Assembly (NCBI GenBank): GCA_026396535.1
Contig: JAPLWP010000005.1
Coordinates: 1-9,858 of the forward strand
Origin: Candidatus Magasanikiibacteriota bacterium
GTDB lineage: Bacteria > Patescibacteriota > Patescibacteriia > Magasanikbacterales > GWA2-37-8
DNA: 9,858 nucleotides
Direction of reading: 5' to 3'
The translations under genes and the position numbers were made by a program. The notes beneath the pieces were generated by a model. The model made no database searches, was not told the origin of the DNA, and saw only the letters and a list, made by a program, of their open reading frames with translations. Shown piece by piece: positions 1-6,300 of this stretch; positions within the stretch are counted from its first letter, which is position 1, and each line of letters begins with the position of its first letter.

Positions 1-2
1 TC

Positions 3-182
3 GACGGCGACAACTGGAAGTGCACTGGTACCGGCGCAACCTCAATTCACGCGCTGAACCAGGACGACTTCTGCGGCTACGATTTGCAGTACGGTGCAAT
101 TGAAGCCCAGAACGCCGACATCGTCGAAGTCAACCACTTCCGCGGGCACAAGAACCAGTTGCTGGTCGAGTGCGTGCGCTAA
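3..182 (+). CDS. 3' end of an unrecognised gene in GC-rich DNA (5' truncated)
   Basis: An open frame enters from the left edge of the window and runs for 59 codons to a TAA stop. Codon third positions are strongly G or C (for example GAC, GGC, AAC, CTG, GTC, CGC), which is what a real gene in GC-rich DNA looks like and is quite unlike the AT-rich genes in the rest of the window. The visible C-terminal part contains three cysteines and ends in CVR. It has no membrane segment and no motif that I recognise, so I give no function. It converges on the giant minus-strand gene, and a strong hairpin (259-302) lies downstream. The GC content suggests a different source from its neighbours: foreign DNA, or an assembly chimera. 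The beginning of the gene is outside the window. Confidence 0.55.
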   Translation, partial: DGDNWKCTGTGATSIHALNQDDFCGYDLQYGAIEAQNADIVEVNHFRGHKNQLLVECVR

Positions 183-258
183 GGGGTGAAGAATGCAGAA
201 CTTCACCGCCGGCAAACGCCGGTCCTTCCGCGAGCCCCCAGCTCGCCCTCCTCCTCTC

Positions 259-302
259 GTGTCCGACTGCAACGGCGCCATTCCCCATGGCGCCGCGGAC
301 AC
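259..302 (+). terminator. Extended GC-rich hairpin at the GC-rich/AT-rich boundary
   Basis: A nine-base-pair inner stem, CGGCGCCAT (273-281) with ATGGCGCCG (287-295), closes a five-base loop TCCCC. It is capped by a seven-base-pair outer stem, GTGTCCG (259-265) with CGGACAC (296-302). The two stems abut on the 3' side and are separated by a seven-base bulge on the 5' side. The sequence that follows (TTCCTTAGG) is only weakly T-rich. The position 76 bases after the stop of the plus-strand partial gene fits a terminator or a structured 3' end. The weak T tract leaves other roles open, such as a transcript-protecting hairpin or a recombination or fold-back junction. The pairing is read directly from the sequence; the function is inferred. 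Confidence 0.5.
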
Positions 303-338
303 TTCCTTAGGATATTATTTATAGTATTTTGAGGAAAT

Positions 339-370
339 TAAAAAACTACAGTTTAAACTGTAGTTTTTTA
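339..370 (-). terminator. Perfectly palindromic intrinsic terminator of the giant gene
   Basis: A perfect 32-base palindrome begins 17 bases after the TAG stop of the giant gene (reading on the minus strand). Its half-site is TAAAAAACTACAGTTT. As RNA it forms an ACTACAG/CTGTAGT stem with a TTTAAA loop, preceded by an A run and followed by six U residues. This is the classical Rho-independent form. Because the sequence is fully self-complementary, it should work in both directions, so it can also stop transcription coming from the plus-strand gene on the left. It most likely ends the transcript of the giant gene. Confidence 0.85.
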
Positions 371-386
371 TTTTATAATCTTGTGA

Positions 387-3300
387 CTATTGCACTTTAT
401 TAACTGGCACTACTATTTTATATTTAAAAAACGTATTAGAATGAGCTTGTACAGAAACACTGGTAAACCTTTGTACATCATTACATTCTTCCCAACCTGT
501 CAAATTATTGCCATTATAACAGCTTTCTGTTCCGTCGTTAGCGCCAGTTATATTATCTTTACACACTCCATTACACCACCCCCAATTATCCAAAACCTGA
601 ACTTTTGGTTGGTAAACACAACAACCTGAATTCCCAGCATCCTGCCATTTCTTTTGTTCTGCACCTGTCAAAACATCACAAGTAGGATTCCATCTTGGAT
701 CATTTTTACCACTACAGCTATAGTAGAATGTAGAAGCGTAAGGGTGTAGGTCACAAGTCTTATTAAGGATATATCCAAACGAATCGGCCTTAGCTTCATC
801 AGCGGTACATTCTGGTAATAATTTACCAGAACATTCACTATCTAGAGAGCAAGGCACAGCTGATCCATTACATACTCCAGCTTTACACATACCACCTACA
901 AAATATCCGCGCTGATTCCACAAACTGCCCGGAGGAGTTGTTTTTATATCACTTGGATTTCCGGTATCTGGATCTATAACCACTCTTTTTACCGGCATAT
1001 GATTGGAATCGGCATTGTAGAAGAATTGGAAATTAGCTTCGTATGGTTTGGTGTCGATTATTACATTCTTGCTGTAAATATTATTTACATTAAAACCATC
1101 TTGGAAAATTTCCTGGCAGTTTCCTTTGGTATCACAACCACCTACTGGGTGCACTTGAGGCACTCTACTAGAAGGCACATGATTGTCTCCACTGTAATTT
1201 GTATCTATATTGGTGACATCCAAATCTTTATTACCCAGAGTCAATTTGTCATTAGCGATAGGGTCGCGGTATGACTGACTAGCATCATTAGAAAATATTT
1301 TAATACTGGAAGCAGGGATTTTGGAATATATTTGTAATAACAAACCCAAGGATTCTTTTACTTTGGTCAAAAGAGGCTTGTCGTTCGTTGGGGCTGTGGA
1401 GTTACTGTTTTTTGGTATACATTCTTTTATTGAATCACCTTCACAACTATTTTGATAACACGCTGTATCGTTGGAGCAACCGACAGTTGTACTTACCACA
1501 CCACCAAAACTACAGCTACCACTACATAAAAATCCGTGACTTTCACAATTACTACTGCCATTAGCTGGATTACAATCCAAGGCCACCTGTATAGTGCTCG
1601 TACTAGTACAAGAATTAGTACTTATATTACATACAGAGTCCTTACCAAAAGACGTTTTGCATTTTGCATCGTCTCCCGTACCGTCTGCTTTTTTACATTT
1701 ATATTGACAGACACTATTATTAACATGATTTGCACAGACAATATTTGGGTTGCAATTAACATCAGTAGAACAATTGGAATAAGAACCAAAACTCCAATTA
1801 TCATAAGCAAAGTTATTGGAAGGAGTATTTTTATATGTCATCAAACCAGAACCTTGTGGACACACAGCCGTACTGAGCGGTTGACCAAAAATTCCAGCGG
1901 CCTGGCAAGATCGCAACAAATAAATACTTGTTTGTGCGCCCTTTACTTGTTCATCACCCAGAAAAGCAAATGGGGAAGAAGTGGAACCATACGAATAATT
2001 TACTTTATTTTTAAACGCCACATCTACTCCCGATACATCCAAATTCTTAAAGTTACTTTTACTAAATTGCCACAATCTATCAGACCAAGTCGCTAGTTTA
2101 TTATCCATATTACTAAACTGCGCGTAAGCCTGACAGGCTACCTGGCGATCTTGGAAGCTGTAATATAATTTGGAAAACCAAGCGCCGTCGGCATAAGCTT
2201 TTGGTTCTTCAGGAATACAATGTACATAGCACCAATCTGGATCATAATTTTCACAACCCTTTACACCACTCATTGCCGCTTGTTCATTTTTAAATCCAGG
2301 ACCACACACAAGATTGTCATGCAAATGACCATCTTGACCAATCCATAAATTACAATCCTTGTCTGAATTATAGACGCTATATCCAGTATCATAACATTTA
2401 TCAAAACCAGTCACATTTGATCTATATAAATCAGAAGCCAAACAATACTTCGTACCCACCGGCAACTGAGCAGCAGCTTCTGGGTGATTATTATTGATAT
2501 CTATCGCACCCTCAATTAGATCAAGCGGCAACCAACTCATACAGGCATATTGTGGATTGTCTTTTGTACCACCCAAAATTCTGGACTTGTCATATTCCAA
2601 ACAAAAACCTTTCCAACCATAAAAGTCTTGGGTCTTTTTGTCTTTTACTTTGCAAGCACCTCCTGATTTTTCACAATCTCCCGGCACAGAATTTCCATTT
2701 GCATCCACTACCGGAGGATCACACTGCTCACTGTCTTTTGATCCACCCACACAGATGCCTTTATTTTTCTCCACATAATTTTTCTGTAGAGATGAATTAC
2801 TGTCTTGTGAGAAATATTTTATCATTGTCTTATCTCCAAATGTAGCCTTGGTATAATCACACTCACATTTGTAAGCGGTCTTATCACCAGGATTCAATAT
2901 AGTATCCCCGCTTTCAAAACATTTATTTAATTTGGCAAAATTTTGAGTATTGTTGAAAGCGACATTTGGGAAAGGAGAATCTTTTTCTGGATAAGCACGA
3001 CAGCCTTGGCCAATACCCGAAGCAGCAATATTGCTAGCCGTACCGGCATTGTCTTCCATACATAATCCGTTTATACATGTACCCTGACTCTGGGTACCAC
3101 AAGAATCTGTGGAAGTTGGAGACTTACAACTAAACTGATTGCCACCACCGGCACATTTGGTCAGATCACTGCCACAAGGAATTAATTTGAGCAATCTCCA
3201 ATCCGGCTCAGCGGAAGGTTTGGCGATATTAAACTGCCATAATTCTTCAATCGGGAAGCTGCCCAAAATGGACAGACCAACTAGATCCTTACCTTTCCAC

Positions 3301-6300
3301 GAGACATCACGAGAAGTGTATATTCCTTCGGTCAAAACTTTATTGGAATAATCACTTTGTCCGGTAATAAATTCAGCGCAGTTGGCCGACTGACCATTTG
3401 GATTACTAGCGGATGGTAATTTATCACAAAGACCGACAGCGCTACACTGAGAAACAAATTTATTTTGTTTGTCATCCCAACGATCGGTACTGGCTTTACA
3501 TTGGAGCCACTCCGCACATTCGCGATCTCTTTTTACAGAGATAATACGATTGGCATCTAGAGTACCACTATTATTTGGAACTACTTTAGTTATTTTGAAT
3601 ACATCGGATTGATTGTCTGTTACCGCGCTATCACTCTGCGCATAGGTAGCGGCAGTATTGTATAATTTATTTGGATTATCGGTTTGATCAAACAGAGCAC
3701 AGCCGGCTTTTTGACTGACTTGGCCCGAACAATCCCCTTCTGAAACTTTATTATTATCTAACAAATAATAGGCTTGGTCTTTGTCGGCATGATCTACAAA
3801 TTCTGAACAAGTGTCCTGCTGCGCTGGACATTCACCAACAAAATTCTGATAATTAGCAGTGTCACCAAATGACCATAGGTCATAATAGTTGCCACTCTTT
3901 TGGTAGTTTGGATAACAAGCTTCTTTATCTTTGTAATCTGCCAAACAAGTATTGCCACCGGAACAATCGGTATCAGTTGTACAATATGTGGTTGGATTAG
4001 CAATAGCTTTGGTGGTGCTGTTTCCACAGACACTTACACCTTTCCAAAACCAACCAGTCGTATTTTGTTTCGTAACTGGATCGGCAAAAGTTTGAAATGA
4101 ACAGATTTTATTCCCGCTTAGAGCTGGATCTTTGAAATAAGCACTACCTTTACTGGAATTATATTCATCACAACCTACAGCTTCTTTTTGACACAAAGTA
4201 CCACTCTGCGGATTGCCATTGGCATCAGCGCCACCTTCAAATTGATTTGGATCTATTTTCACAGTGGTGGTGACATATTTCACACCAGCTGGAGTATTGG
4301 TTTGTTTTCCGACCATGGTACAGCCTAGGTCGATAGCATTACAAGAGCTATGGTCACTACCATCGGCTACCAAATATATAGTAGTACTATTAGTACTATC
4401 GGCAGGCACAAAATAAGTAGAATCAGATGGAACTGGAGCCAAAGTATTATTTACTTTTCCAGCAGAAATTTCAGCACTGGTATGACCTTTTATATTTACA
4501 TAACAGCCGGACTTGCCCTGCTCTACCTGACAAGAATAAGTATCATTACCGATCTTGGCGACTGCCTTCACACCACCTGGAGCCGCTACTGGCAAGAAAA
4601 CATTATATACTCGCGGTCCGGTGTCACCGACTTTGTTGTATGTATCTTTGAAAGCAGTACAGCCGATAGCGCCATCACGACAGAGATAACTAAAATTGGT
4701 CAAATAATAAAGAGTATCGCCCAAACTATTTTTTGGACCATTATACGCTGTACAACCCAAAGCCGCACCCGGTAAATTATCGTTGAGATTGTCGTCACAA
4801 ATCGGATCTATCTGGAGAGAATTTTTTACCAAATAAATATAATCGGAAACTTTGGTCAAATGTAGATTGTCCAAGAATAAACTACCGGCTGACTGGAGAG
4901 TAAAGGTAAGATTATTGAGAGTAGAGGTATTGGAAGTTGGTAATTTGATATGGAACTTAAATAACTGCCAAGTATTATTGGCGCTAAAAATTCCGGCATT
5001 TACATTTTGACCGCCGTTGTTATTCATTCCTACTGAAATATTTATACCTGTACCTTTGGCCCAGAAAGACAGATCATAGCTCTGATCTGAAGCCTGATCC
5101 ACATCTTGAGCTACCACTGGGATAGATTTGGAAACAACAGCGTTTGTACCTACTACTTCCATAGAATGTTCACCAGCATGGTTGGATTCATTGGATTGAG
5201 CAATTGTACCTCCTTGTACTGTCCAACCATTTTGAGCAGTTACAGAAACAGGGTTTTCAAAGTTATCTATTGGGTTACTACTAGAAGCATTTAAAACTAT
5301 TGAACGAATATTATTGCCGTGATTACCTTTGTAAGCGCGACAAGAAACCGCGCTAGCAGAACAAGTCTTGCTGGCTCCAGCACTACTATCAATACCACCC
5401 GGCAAACCATAGTAATAACACGAACCATCTTTGAATTGACCATTACCAAAACATTGGCTGGCGGTGGCTAATTCTGGACTATTGATACGATACTGTGAAC
5501 AGTCAGCGGACACTACTACAGTATTTGGCATTAAAGCGTAATAAACTTTTCCCTGATCATCATTAAATTGGCGGCAGTCCGGATCGGCTAAATGATTTTT
5601 GTATAAACTTTCATTACATTTATATTGGTTGGCATAATCACGCTCTGCTTGATCTTTAAAGACAGTAAGCGGACTACCATCGGTATATTTTTGTAAAACA
5701 AATGCTTGCAATTGATAACCCCCTACTTTTGAACCTTCATAGGTATAGAAATTTTTCTGTTTGGTGTCGTCTGGTTTGATACAATTGCGTAACAAAGTAA
5801 AATTATCTACTTTTTCACCACCATTTTGAGAAGTTTCCATGTTGGTAAAGCTGGTACAGCCATCGTCCTGAGCACTACATTCGCTACCGGATTGATTGTT
5901 GTTGTATTTGGAAGGAGGAATAATATAGGACACTGGATTGCCGGCGGAATAAGTAGTAGGCATTTCTTGATAAGCGCTATAGCCTACACAGCGAGCATCA
6001 CACTGATCATTCCAAGCTGTCACTGTATTATTTTGTACTTGAGCTGGCGAAAATTTACCTGGGATAGCCGGAGCATCAGCATCATTTACATTTTTAAATT
6101 GTGCACAACCAACTTCGCTAGCAATACATACCTGAGCATAATCCTTACACTCGGCTTTTGGTGTCATCTTAATAATATCTGACAATGATTGTGGCCAGTT
6201 TACACCACTACTGACTACATCAGCATCATAACAATTGAGATAATCTGGAGCTTTTTTGAGATAAACTAAATTATCATTATTTGCCAATTTAAAAGCACTA

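Noticed and set aside
42..302. Minus-strand open frame of 86 codons in the GC-rich segment
   Set aside because: It is antisense to the plus-strand partial gene, whose third-position pattern is clearly coding, and it would start inside the 259-302 hairpin. It has no recognisable motif.
193..324. Plus-strand open frame of 43 codons starting 10 bases after the partial gene's stop
   Set aside because: Its first part has GC-rich codons, but it runs through the strong hairpin and across the composition boundary and ends in AT-rich DNA. It has no recognisable motif, so a chance frame is more likely.
1536..2096. 186-codon plus-strand open frame opposite the giant gene
   Set aside because: It is the longest of many open frames antisense to the giant gene. 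The giant frame is uninterrupted with consistent cysteine motifs throughout this stretch, and the opposite frame gives a low-complexity product rich in T, I, R and S without domain features.
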